A stretch of 8,043 nt of DNA from Anaerolineaceae bacterium (GCA_021107195.1 JAIOTF010000281.1:1-8043); one strand, 5' to 3'. Numbered from the stretch's first letter, positions 1 through 5,779 are shown. A program made the numbers and translations. Notes: generated by a model from the letters alone, not told the origin.

Positions 1-144
1 AAACGGTTTGGGGCCAGCGACTGCCGCAACGGGTGTCCGGCGCACCTCATTTATCTCGCAGAGGCGGAGGATTTGGTGGCGCGGCTGCGGGAGGTGACGG
101 ACGGGGAGGTTGTGCTTTGGAAAATGTATAATGAAATTCAGTGA
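1..144 (+). CDS. C-terminal end of an unrecognised protein (5' truncated)
   Basis: Frame 1 is open from the left edge and ends at a TGA at 142-144, giving 47 residues. The composition looks like real coding sequence: codon third positions are GC-rich and there is an amphipathic stretch, AEAEDLVARLREVTDGEVV, followed by a short WKMYNEIQ tail. Two cysteines occur in DCRNGC near the left edge. I do not recognise the family, and a 47-residue tail is too little to assign one. It reads in the same direction as lspA but is separated from it by more than 350 bases of repeat-bearing DNA, so co-transcription cannot be claimed. The stop codon overlaps the beginning of a degenerate repeat cluster (141-180). 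Confidence 0.6.
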   Translation, partial: KRFGASDCRNGCPAHLIYLAEAEDLVARLREVTDGEVVLWKMYNEIQ

Positions 145-393
145 TTGGGGATCAGTCAATTCGTGATTGGAGGATGGGAAAGTTTCAGCATGAGGTTCAT
201 TTTCCATCGCTCCGAAGATTTGTTGAGGCATTGAAAAAGTGTCGTTGCGGACAAGCAGCCTTGAAAAGGGTTGCTGTCCTTAATATGCTTATAGTGGGGG
301 TGCTTGTATTGGTTTCTGGGGAGGGATCAATTCAACCTTTCCAGGGAGAGGCTGCCTGATTCCTAATCCCTGATTTCCTGATCACTGATCCCC
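141..393. repeat. Degenerate short-period repeats in two inverted arms
   Basis: The right arm (357-393) is a run of five imperfect 7-8 base units: TGATTCC, TAATCCC, TGATTTCC, TGATCAC, TGATCCCC. The left arm (141-180) contains the same motif on the opposite strand, including GTGATTG twice (141-147 and 163-169) and GGGGATCAGT. A perfect 10-base inverted repeat links the arms: GGGGATCAGT at 147-156 and ACTGATCCCC at 384-393. The DNA between them (about 180-356) has no credible gene; an ORF at 141-359 starts within the repeat and has no recognisable sequence. Function is unknown. The arms could be a decayed small mobile element or a genome-wide intergenic repeat family. Confidence 0.5.
249..279 (+). 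other. Imperfect stem-loop between the repeat arms
   Basis: GGACAAGCAGCC at 249-260 can pair with GGGTTGCTGTCC at 268-279 around a short TTGAAAA loop, with one bulge and a mismatch. The sequence after it (TTAATATG) is not a proper T-run, so it is at best a weak terminator for the gene ending at 144. It may instead be part of the repeat element that surrounds it. Confidence 0.3.
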
Positions 394-435
394 TGTTTCC
401 AAAATCCGCATTTTTCGCATGACACCCTGCTCAAT

Positions 436-465
436 TTGAAGCCCGCGGAAAAACCGAAATAGATT
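436..465 (+). promoter_or_regulatory. Weak candidate promoter for lspA-rluD
   Basis: TTGAAG at 436-441 and TAGATT at 460-465 are separated by 18 bases and match the sigma-70 type consensus at 4 of 6 positions each. A second -10-like hexamer, TACAAT (465-470), lies next to it but has no matching -35. Initiation here would give a leader of about 25-30 bases before the lspA start at 501. This is the only plausible promoter seen between the repeats and the gene, but it is a weak match. Confidence 0.25.
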
Positions 466-500
466 ACAATTGGGGGGACAACAAGGTATTGGAGGTTGTA

Positions 501-1052
501 TTGAAACGTATTCTGAAAAATTACGGATTATTGGTGCTGATTGCAGGTGTGATCGTTGCTTTGGATCAATGGACAAAAACCATTGTCCGCACCAATCTTT
601 CTCTCGGCGAAATGTGGATGCCGCTGGAATGGTTCAGCCCGTATGCGCGCATTGTACATTGGTCGAATACAGGTGTTGCTTTTGGTTTGTTCCAGGGAAT
701 GGGCACGCTGTTTACCATCCTGCCGTTTATTGTTACGGGATTGATCCTGTATTATTATGCGCAGGTGCCCGAACCGGATTGGGCTTTGCGGGTGGCGTTG
801 AGCATGCAGATGGGCGGCGCTATCGGCAATTTGATCGACCGCTTGACGATTGGGCATGTAACAGATTTCGTTTCGATCGGGAATTTTGCTGTCTTTAACG
901 TTGCGGATGCCAGTATTACGGTTGGCGTTTGTATTTTGCTGCTGGATATGTGGATAGCAGAGCGTCGGGAGAAGGCTGAACAGCAAGCAGTTGAAGGGAA
1001 ATCCGGGACTGCGCTCGAATCTTCTTCTGTTGATGAGGCGATTTCTTCGTGA
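501..1052 (+). CDS. lspA: Lipoprotein signal peptidase (signal peptidase II)
   Basis: This aspartic protease of the cytoplasmic membrane cleaves the signal peptide from prolipoproteins after diacylglyceryl modification of the lipobox cysteine. The family motifs are all visible: DQWTK (residues 22-26), NTGVAFG (56-62), GGAIGNLIDRL (about 105-115, with D113) and FNVADASI (132-139, with D136). D113 and D136 are the expected catalytic aspartates. Four hydrophobic segments fit the usual four-helix topology. I chose the TTG at 501 because GGAGG (491-495) lies five bases upstream; an upstream in-frame TTG at 489 would overlap that ribosome-binding site. The product is 183 residues, slightly longer than usual owing to a hydrophilic tail of about 33 residues after the last membrane segment. 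The stop overlaps the rluD start (GTGA), indicating translational coupling. Confidence 0.95.
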   Translation: MKRILKNYGLLVLIAGVIVALDQWTKTIVRTNLSLGEMWMPLEWFSPYARIVHWSNTGVAFGLFQGMGTLFTILPFIVTGLILYYYAQVPEPDWALRVALSMQMGGAIGNLIDRLTIGHVTDFVSIGNFAVFNVADASITVGVCILLLDMWIAERREKAEQQAVEGKSGTALESSSVDEAISS

Positions 1053-1969
1053 AAAATGCGCAGCAATTTCTCTATATCTATGAAGAGGAAACCTCTTCCC
1101 GCCTGGACAAATATCTGGTTAAGCAATTGACGGAGCTTTCTCGCTCGCGCATCCAGGCACTGATCCGTGAAGAATTGGTGTTTGTGGATAAGCAGGTAAT
1201 GACCAAGACGGGCTACAAGTTAGTGACTGGGCAGAATATTCGTGTTACTGTCCCGGCTGTGGTATCAACTGATTTGATACCGGAAGAGATTCCCCTCGAC
1301 ATCATCTTTGAAAATGATGACGTGTTGGTGGTCAACAAACCCGCAGGCATGGTCGTGCATCCGGCGGTGGGGCATGATACCGGCACGCTGGTGCATGCTG
1401 CTTTGGCGCACGCCCCGGAGCTGGACGGCATTGGCGGGGAACACCGTCCGGGCATTGTGCACCGCCTGGACAAAGACACCTCCGGTTTGATCGTTCTGGC
1501 AAAGAATGACCGTGCCCATCAATGGCTGCTGCGGCAGTTCAAGGACAGGCTGGTGAAAAAGATCTACCTGGCTTTGGTGGATGGACAGCCGCCCACACCG
1601 CGTGGACGAGTGGAAGCGCCGATTGGGCGGGACTCAACCCGGCGCAAACAAATGGCCGTGGTGTCTGCCAGCCGCGGCCGCCAGGCGGTGACAGAATATT
1701 TCACCGAGAAGCAGTATGCCGAACATACTTTGTTAAAAGTGCACATTCTGACAGGCCGTACCCATCAGATCCGGGTACACATGAGTTTTTTGGGCTGTCC
1801 GGTAGTCGGAGATATGTTGTATGGCCATCGCCATCGCAGCTTGCCGGTGAAGCGGCAGTTCTTGCATGCCGCGCATCTGGAGATTTGCTTGCCAGGGGAA
1901 GATGAGCCGAGCGTATTTGATGCGCCGCTGCCGGAGGGTTTGCAAAAGGTGCTGGATACACTGGAGTAA
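1049..1969 (+). CDS. rluD: RluD-family 23S rRNA pseudouridine synthase
   Basis: The enzyme isomerises specific uridines in large-subunit rRNA to pseudouridine. An N-terminal S4 RNA-binding domain (about residues 16-65, SSRLDKYLVKQL...SRSRIQALI) precedes the catalytic RluA/RluD domain. The signature HRLDKDTSGL (138-147) contains the catalytic D141, and LTGRTHQIRVHM (234-245) is the second conserved block. At 306 residues it has the normal length for RluD-like proteins. The start is GTG at 1049, sharing GTGA with the lspA stop; the lspA-rluD pairing is common in several bacterial phyla. The exact target uridines (RluD versus RluC or other RluA-family specificity) cannot be settled from sequence alone, but S4 domain plus length favour RluD. 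A terminator follows 15 bases after the stop. Confidence 0.92.
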   Translation: MKNAQQFLYIYEEETSSRLDKYLVKQLTELSRSRIQALIREELVFVDKQVMTKTGYKLVTGQNIRVTVPAVVSTDLIPEEIPLDIIFENDDVLVVNKPAGMVVHPAVGHDTGTLVHAALAHAPELDGIGGEHRPGIVHRLDKDTSGLIVLAKNDRAHQWLLRQFKDRLVKKIYLALVDGQPPTPRGRVEAPIGRDSTRRKQMAVVSASRGRQAVTEYFTEKQYAEHTLLKVHILTGRTHQIRVHMSFLGCPVVGDMLYGHRHRSLPVKRQFLHAAHLEICLPGEDEPSVFDAPLPEGLQKVLDTLE

Positions 1970-1983
1970 GAGAAATGAAGAGA

Positions 1984-2016
1984 AGAGGGCTGCTTTCAGG
2001 GCAGGCTCTCTTTTTT
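1984..2016 (+). terminator. Intrinsic terminator after rluD
   Basis: AGAGGGCTGC (1984-1993) pairs with GCAGGCTCTCT (2001-2011), with one bulged G and one G-T wobble, around a TTTCAGG loop. A run of six T follows at 2011-2016. It closes the lspA-rluD operon. Confidence 0.85.
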
Positions 2017-2042
2017 GTATTCAATTTAAGGTGATAACAAAT

Positions 2043-2105
2043 TTGTAGTAACCACTTCAGTGGTTACGCAGTGCCAGTTTGCAACGACTAAAATCGTTAC
2101 TACAA
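2043..2105. repeat. 63-base palindromic repeat element (REP/MITE-like)
   Basis: The ends are a perfect 10-base inverted repeat, TTGTAGTAAC (2043-2052) and GTTACTACAA (2096-2105). Inside are two smaller hairpins: GTAACCACT/AGTGGTTAC (2048-2067, 9-base stem, 2-base loop) and AACGA/TCGTT (about 2083-2098). Two hairpins joined inside outer inverted ends is the usual plan of dispersed bacterial intergenic repeats, and closely similar GTAACGA-TCGTTAC elements are known from many genomes. Only one copy lies in the window. It fills most of the rluD-ltaE intergenic space, and its right end forms part of a possible ltaE promoter. Confidence 0.7.
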
Positions 2106-2106
2106 T
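2078..2106 (+). promoter_or_regulatory. Candidate ltaE promoter inside the palindromic repeat
   Basis: TACAAT at 2101-2106 matches the -10 consensus at 5 of 6 positions. TTTGCA (2078-2083, 17-base spacer) or TTGCAA (2079-2084, 16-base spacer) could serve as a 4-of-6 -35 element. Transcription would begin near 2113, giving a leader of about 23 bases before the ltaE start. Both hexamers lie in or at the edge of the repeat at 2043-2105. A terminator upstream means ltaE needs a promoter in this gap. Confidence 0.35.
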
Positions 2107-2135
2107 GGTTGATTAAATTCATGGAGGGAAAAGTA

Positions 2136-3173
2136 ATGACATTTATTGATCTGCGTTCAGATACAGTAACCAAACCCACTCCGGCAATGTGGAAAGCGAT
2201 GGCTTCAGCCGAAGTTGGCGATGATGTGTATGGAGAAGACCCCACGATCAACCGTTTGCAGGACATGGCAGCAGAGCAATTGGGACACGAAGCCGGTTTG
2301 TTTGTGGCATCCGGCACAATGGGAAATCTGATCGCGGTGCTGGCGCACTGCGGGCGGGGCGACGAAGTGATCATGGGGAACCAGGCACACACTTTCGTTT
2401 ATGAAGCGGGCGGTGTGGCGGCGCTGGGCGGGGTGCATACCCATACCATTCCCAACCAGGCAGATGGAACCCTTCAACTGGAAGATATTCAAGCTGCCAT
2501 TCGGTCTGAGAATGTTCATTTCCCGATGACGAAACTGGTGGTCCTGGAAAATACGCAGAATCGTTGTGGGGGGATCGCGTTGCCTCTTGCGTATAGCCGG
2601 GAAGCGGCTGATATGGTGCATGGTAATGGGCTGGCCTTGCATCTGGACGGAGCACGCATCTTCAATGCGGCAGTGTATTGGGGTGTGCCAGTCAAAGCAT
2701 TGACCGGGATGGTTGATTCGGTCACGTTCTGTCTGAGCAAGGCATTATGCGCGCCGGTGGGTTCTGTGTTGTGCGGCTCGAAGGATTTCATCGCCCGCGC
2801 GCTGCGCATCCGCAAGCAGTTGGGCGGCGGCATGCGCCAGGCAGGTGTGCTGGCTGCGGCCGGGATCGTGGCGTTAGAGGAAATGGTTGACCGTCTGGCA
2901 GAGGATCACCGGCGGGCCGCGGTGCTGGCGGATGGGCTTTCAAAACTGTCGGGATTGGTTGTGCAGAAGAAAGAGCATTCCACGAATATGGTCTTTGCGC
3001 GCCTTGCTGATGAAGTGGCTTTGTCGGATGCGGAAGTGGTGGCGGCCTTGAAGACAGAAGGCGTGCTGGCCTCGGCTGCTGGTCCGCGGCTGCTGCGTCT
3101 GGTGACGCATTACTGGATTGATGATGCCGCGGTGAGTAAGACGATTGCGGCTTTTGAGAAGGTGCTGGGATAA
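2136..3173 (+). CDS. ltaE: Low-specificity L-threonine aldolase
   Basis: A cytosolic PLP-dependent fold-type I enzyme that cleaves L-threonine and L-allo-threonine to glycine and acetaldehyde. The N-terminus FIDLRSDTVTKPTPAM and GDDVYGEDPTINRLQ are family hallmarks. NQAHTFVYE contains H85, the residue expected to stack on the cofactor ring. HLDGARIFNA (169-178) provides the PLP-binding aspartate D171, and FCLSKALCAPVGS contains K202, the expected Schiff-base lysine. LRIRKQLGGGMRQAG is also characteristic. The start at 2136 has GGAGGG (2123-2128) seven bases upstream and gives 345 residues, the usual length; an upstream in-frame extension to 2079 runs into the palindromic repeat and is rejected. 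The gene is monocistronic, between terminators at 1984 and 3221. Confidence 0.95.
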   Translation: MTFIDLRSDTVTKPTPAMWKAMASAEVGDDVYGEDPTINRLQDMAAEQLGHEAGLFVASGTMGNLIAVLAHCGRGDEVIMGNQAHTFVYEAGGVAALGGVHTHTIPNQADGTLQLEDIQAAIRSENVHFPMTKLVVLENTQNRCGGIALPLAYSREAADMVHGNGLALHLDGARIFNAAVYWGVPVKALTGMVDSVTFCLSKALCAPVGSVLCGSKDFIARALRIRKQLGGGMRQAGVLAAAGIVALEEMVDRLAEDHRRAAVLADGLSKLSGLVVQKKEHSTNMVFARLADEVALSDAEVVAALKTEGVLASAAGPRLLRLVTHYWIDDAAVSKTIAAFEKVLG

Positions 3174-3220
3174 GAGTTTTTCGGCTCAGGGTGTTTGGAA
3201 ACTATTAAATTCTGGTTCAG

Positions 3221-3263
3221 AACCACCCGCGGATTATGTAATCCGCGGGCGGTTGTCTCTTTT
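3221..3263 (+). terminator. Strong intrinsic terminator after ltaE
   Basis: A perfect 11-base stem, CCCGCGGATTA/TAATCCGCGGG with a TG loop, is extended by AACC (3221-3224) pairing with GGTT (3251-3254) across one A-C mismatch. A T-rich tract, TCTCTTTT, follows. It lies 47 bases after the ltaE stop and separates it from the YjbQ gene. Confidence 0.85.
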
Positions 3264-3349
3264 GGATTGCGATTGATTTGGTAAAGCAATTCTCTTACTA
3301 GCTGATTTCCAGTACAATTCTGGTATCAATGGTTCAAGGAAGGCTAACG

Positions 3350-3769
3350 ATGAGATCATTTCGCAAAGAACTCTGGATGAGTATCCCCACCCGGCGCGCA
3401 TTTGTTAATATTACCCCGCAAGTGATGGACTGTTTGCGCGAGAGCGGGATACAAGAAGGGCTGGTGCTGGTCAATGCGATGCACATCACGGCATCGGTGT
3501 TCATCAATGATGATGAGTCCGGCCTGCATCAGGATTATGAAGACTGGCTGGAGGAACTGGCGCCGCACGAGCCGATCAGCCATTACCGGCATAACCGCAC
3601 CGGTGAGGATAACGGCGATGCGCATCTCAAAAGACAGGTGATGGGGCGTGAGGTGGTGGTGGCGGTGACCAATGGCCGTCTGGATTTTGGCCCCTGGGAA
3701 CAGATCTTTTACGGCGAGTTTGACGGCCGCCGTCAAAAACGGATACTGGTCAAGATCATCGGTGAGTAA
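3350..3769 (+). CDS. yjbQ: YjbQ/UPF0047 family protein (secondary thiamine-phosphate synthase type)
   Basis: This small cytosolic family has a single-domain fold; members have been reported to have weak thiamine-phosphate synthase activity and to rescue thiE mutants, though the physiological role is unsettled. Conserved blocks are all present: MHITASVFIND (44-54, with H45), HNRTGEDNGDAHLKR (81-95, with H81, D90 and H92) and the C-terminal LDFGPWEQIFYGEFDGRR (111-128). Length is 139 residues, normal for the family. The start at 3350 is preceded by AAGGAAGG (3336-3343) with six bases of spacing; an earlier in-frame ATG at 3329 lies upstream of that ribosome-binding site and is less likely. A -10-like TACAAT (3313-3318) is upstream without a clear -35. 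No thiamine genes are adjacent, so context does not help assign a role. Confidence 0.88.
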   Translation: MRSFRKELWMSIPTRRAFVNITPQVMDCLRESGIQEGLVLVNAMHITASVFINDDESGLHQDYEDWLEELAPHEPISHYRHNRTGEDNGDAHLKRQVMGREVVVAVTNGRLDFGPWEQIFYGEFDGRRQKRILVKIIGE

Positions 3770-3814
3770 ATTCTTTTTGCAGTGTTGACCTTTTGGCAAG
3801 TGTATTGAGTGCAA

Positions 3815-3848
3815 AACCTCCCGCGAGTATCCTGCTCTGCGGGAGGTT
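3815..3848 (+). terminator. Hairpin downstream of the YjbQ gene
   Basis: AACCTCCCGC (3815-3824) and GCGGGAGGTT (3839-3848) form a perfect 10-base stem with a 14-base loop, 45 bases after the YjbQ stop. No T-run follows on the plus strand, and on the minus strand only four T follow, so termination may be weak or factor-assisted. Position and stability make a terminator the simplest reading. Confidence 0.5.
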
Positions 3849-4165
3849 GCGTGTTCCGGTTGTACTGTTGACTAACCAGCAGCACGGTCGGATTGAAAGA
3901 CACCCATCGTTACGCCCGGAGTATTTTTGAAGGTTGCCGAATAGCCACACTTTCTGCACTGCAAATTCAGTACGTTCTCAAATGGGGGAGAGGTTGCTGC
4001 GCAGCATGACCCATGCTGCGATGGACGTTGGCATAGGTTTCTGCAGCGGCAAAGGCGCTGGATTTGAGGAGTTTGATGGGGAGCATATGATAGATACAAA
4101 TGTTTTATGTAAATTTAAAGCGACGATAAACGATTTCTGAATTCCACTCCATTTTCAACCAGGGG
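3849..4165. other. Gene-poor stretch with hairpin and possible decayed coding sequence
   Basis: No complete gene can be supported here. A perfect 9-base stem with a 3-base loop (CGCAGCATG/CATGCTGCG) lies at 4000-4020. The minus strand has a short open frame from an ATG at 4086 down to a TGA at 3967, 39 residues including AFAAAETYANVHRSMGHAA, which has a protein-like composition but no ribosome-binding site. An overlapping minus frame carries LQCRKCGYSATF around 3930-3975. Both could be remnants of disrupted genes, or chance. No terminator for the minus-strand toxin-antitoxin genes is evident. Confidence 0.35.
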
Positions 4166-5161
4166 TTAAATTTGTAGTTTCTGAGCGAATTGATAGGAAA
4201 TAAGCTTGCCGGTCTCTGATTTTATGTAACCATCTTCTTGATGAGAAAAAAATTTGATCTGTTTTCCCGAAAACCGTTGAAACTCTTTTTTTACTTTGGC
4301 TAAAACAGCAAGTTCTGATGTTGAGAAGATTGACCAATCAGGTTCTTCACTCGTGTAAGCTTCGCCTACGAAATTACCAAAATTTTGTTCTTCACAATCA
4401 ACTTCCTTTTCCCATTCTGAAATCGCGATTAACCAGGTTCCAAAATTATCTGGAACCGGCCCATGGGTGGCATAGGCATAACGAGCACCGGTGATTGATG
4501 TTCCGTAATCCCGGAAATGTTTAAAGTCAGCATAAAATAAAAGTTTCATCAGCTTGGTTTTTACTACTTGATCTTTATAGCAGAAAAATTTTATAGTCTG
4601 AAAGAATTTGTTGATATCAAATCTTATGTGCCCACTGAATAAATCTGGCGGATAACTGCCGAATTCTTCTATTGCTTCATTTAATAGATTTCCACATTCT
4701 TGCCCTTCATTCTTGAGGCTTTGGAATATTCGATTTCTGGTTTCCTGAGACAGTATCTCTGGTTTGTTTTCTATGAGCTTGCGTAAATTTGCTGGCTGCA
4801 TACTCAACTGGATAATTTGATCATGCGATTGGGATTGCAGTGCGCCGTTCTCGTACCGGTTGAGCGTAGCGATACCAATACCCAGAATTTTGCTGTATTC
4901 TTTTTGGGTGACGCCCAGATTTTTGCTAAACCTTTTCATCTCTTCTGGCTGGATCATCCCTTTCATTTGACGGTATACCCGATAGGCATTGTCTAGTGGG
5001 TCATAATCTGGTCGGGTGGGTTCGAATTTTTCTCCACATTCCTGACAATATTGATATTCAAATTCTACGGGGATCATCTCCCCGCGAATATTGATTTCTT
5101 CTGATTCTGTTGCCGATAGCTGTTCGGTTTCTTTTTCACAAAGGGGGCAAAACTTCTTCAT
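4166..5161 (-). CDS. MqsA-type zinc-finger/HTH antitoxin with C-terminal SocA-like (Panacea, DUF4065) domain
   Basis: This is the probable antitoxin and transcriptional autorepressor of the module. Residues 1-50 form a zinc-binding domain with CPLC (C5, C8) and CQEC (C39, C42), as in MqsA. Residues about 72-130 form an Xre-type helix-turn-helix; LGVTQKEYSKILGIGIATL and RYENG closely parallel the corresponding MqsA segment, and R102 aligns with a DNA-contacting MqsA arginine. From about residue 181 to the end is a SocA-like/Panacea domain, shown by KLMKLLFYADFKHFRDYG (204-220) and ITGARYAYATHGPVP (223-237). SocA from Caulobacter is a proteolytic adaptor antitoxin, and Panacea domains neutralise diverse toxins. 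A linker of about 50 residues separates the HTH from this domain. The start has AAGGA seven bases upstream, and the gene begins 38 bases after the toxin stop. AT content is visibly higher than in the flanking genes. Confidence 0.85.
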   Translation of the reverse strand: MKKFCPLCEKETEQLSATESEEINIRGEMIPVEFEYQYCQECGEKFEPTRPDYDPLDNAYRVYRQMKGMIQPEEMKRFSKNLGVTQKEYSKILGIGIATLNRYENGALQSQSHDQIIQLSMQPANLRKLIENKPEILSQETRNRIFQSLKNEGQECGNLLNEAIEEFGSYPPDLFSGHIRFDINKFFQTIKFFCYKDQVVKTKLMKLLFYADFKHFRDYGTSITGARYAYATHGPVPDNFGTWLIAISEWEKEVDCEEQNFGNFVGEAYTSEEPDWSIFSTSELAVLAKVKKEFQRFSGKQIKFFSHQEDGYIKSETGKLISYQFAQKLQI

Positions 5162-5199
5162 GGCCTTTTCCTTTTCTGTAAACGTAAAATCCCATGTTT

Positions 5200-5571
5200 T
5201 TAATAGCGGAAAGGATAATTTAATGAGTGTTCAGCGGCGTGGAATGAAAAGCAGATGGCTCTTTCGTTTCCATCGTTATAAGTAACGATTTTGAGTTTGA
5301 TATAGATTTCTATTCCATCTATGTGTGTACCAAAGACCCAATAATGGCCAGGTTTATATTCATCAGGCGTTGGCCCCGAGGAATAGTCTGGAAGGGTGAG
5401 GGAGAGAAGAAAGCCCTCGCGTAGCCTGTTATTCAGGCCCAGATCAATCAACGTCTGGCGGTTTTTGTAATGGGTTTTTACATCGTAATCTCCCTGGCTG
5501 ATGAGTTCCTTCATGTCTACGAGGAAGCTCAAAATGTGACCGCGTAATTCATCTTCTGGCATTTTATCCAT
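5200..5571 (-). CDS. MqsR-like toxin of a type II toxin-antitoxin module
   Basis: The predicted product is 123 residues. The C-terminal half carries LTLPDYSSGP (58-67), WVFGTHIDGIEIYIKLKI (78-95) and CFSFHAAEHSLNYPF (107-121). This resembles a widespread family of small proteins encoded beside MqsA/Panacea antitoxins, and the order LT..DY, EIYIKLKI, SFH parallels the LSESDF, VYLKITV, VSF order of the MqsR mRNA interferase, which has a RelE-like fold. I therefore infer an RNA-cleaving toxin; catalytic residues cannot be confirmed by eye. The start at 5571 has GAGG (5580-5577) five bases upstream. In-frame ATGs at 5592 and 5601 are possible, but a TTG at 5634 is the promoter -35 itself and cannot be the start. 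Toxin-before-antitoxin order is the same as in mqsRA. Confidence 0.7.
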   Translation of the reverse strand: MDKMPEDELRGHILSFLVDMKELISQGDYDVKTHYKNRQTLIDLGLNNRLREGFLLSLTLPDYSSGPTPDEYKPGHYWVFGTHIDGIEIYIKLKIVTYNDGNERAICFSFHAAEHSLNYPFRY

Positions 5572-5605
5572 GCAGGCCTCGATTAATTGCATAAAATGCA
5601 TATAT

Positions 5606-5634
5606 ACTATATCAAATGATATGTAAAGTGTCAA
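5606..5634 (-). promoter_or_regulatory. Promoter of the toxin-antitoxin operon
   Basis: On the minus strand, a perfect TTGACA (5634-5629) is followed after exactly 17 bases by TATAGT (5611-5606), a 5-of-6 match to the -10 consensus. Transcription should begin near 5600, giving a leader of about 30 bases to the toxin start at 5571. The AT-rich palindromes at 5609-5622 and 5634-5655 overlap the -10 region and abut the -35. Confidence 0.85.
5609..5622. promoter_or_regulatory. Candidate antitoxin operator 1 (overlaps -10)
   Basis: ATATCA and TGATAT form a perfect inverted repeat around a central AA. On the minus strand the core reads TATCATTTGATA, identical to the core of the second palindrome at 5634-5655. 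It covers most of the -10 and the adjoining spacer of the toxin-antitoxin promoter, where a bound antitoxin dimer would block RNA polymerase. Confidence 0.6.
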
Positions 5635-5655
5635 TATTTATCATTTGATAAATAT
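5634..5655. promoter_or_regulatory. Candidate antitoxin operator 2 (upstream of -35)
   Basis: The 10-base arms ATATTTATCA and TGATAAATAT are perfectly complementary around a central TT. The core TATCATTTGATA is the same as in operator 1 read on the other strand; the two centres are 29 bases apart. It touches the first base of the TTGACA element. Confidence 0.6.
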
Positions 5656-5739
5656 GCTTGTTCTTGTATCATTGTTCAATATGTTTGAAACTTTATTATA
5701 TAGCAAGAACAATAACGGCATTTTTTCGGATTTGAAAGC

Positions 5740-5768
5740 TTGACATTTCTTCACGGCTGGCATAGAAT
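5740..5768 (+). promoter_or_regulatory. Promoter of the sugar-phosphate operon
   Basis: A perfect TTGACA (5740-5745) is followed after 17 bases by TAGAAT (5763-5768), a 5-of-6 -10 match. Transcription should begin near 5775, with a leader of about 35 bases containing a palindrome and the ribosome-binding site GGAGGAG (5800-5806). It points away from the toxin-antitoxin promoter, about 105 bases from it. Confidence 0.85.
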
Positions 5769-5779
5769 GAGGATGCCAT

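Noticed and set aside
141..359. 72-residue plus-strand open frame
   Set aside because: It begins inside a degenerate repeat, has no proper ribosome-binding site and no recognisable family features, and covers the repeat-flanked non-coding segment.
2043..2105. CRISPR-like or attachment-site interpretation of the palindrome
   Set aside because: There is a single copy, no spacers and no integrase; a dispersed palindromic repeat explains it better.
3934..4140. 68-residue plus-strand open frame starting with TTG
   Set aside because: Weak start, no family resemblance, and it overlaps competing minus-strand frames; not supportable as a gene.
5658..5712. TTGTTCTTG/CAAGAACAA inverted repeat between the divergent promoters
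   Set aside because: A 9-base match with a 37-base gap in AT-rich DNA is easily expected by chance, and it has no clear relation to either promoter.
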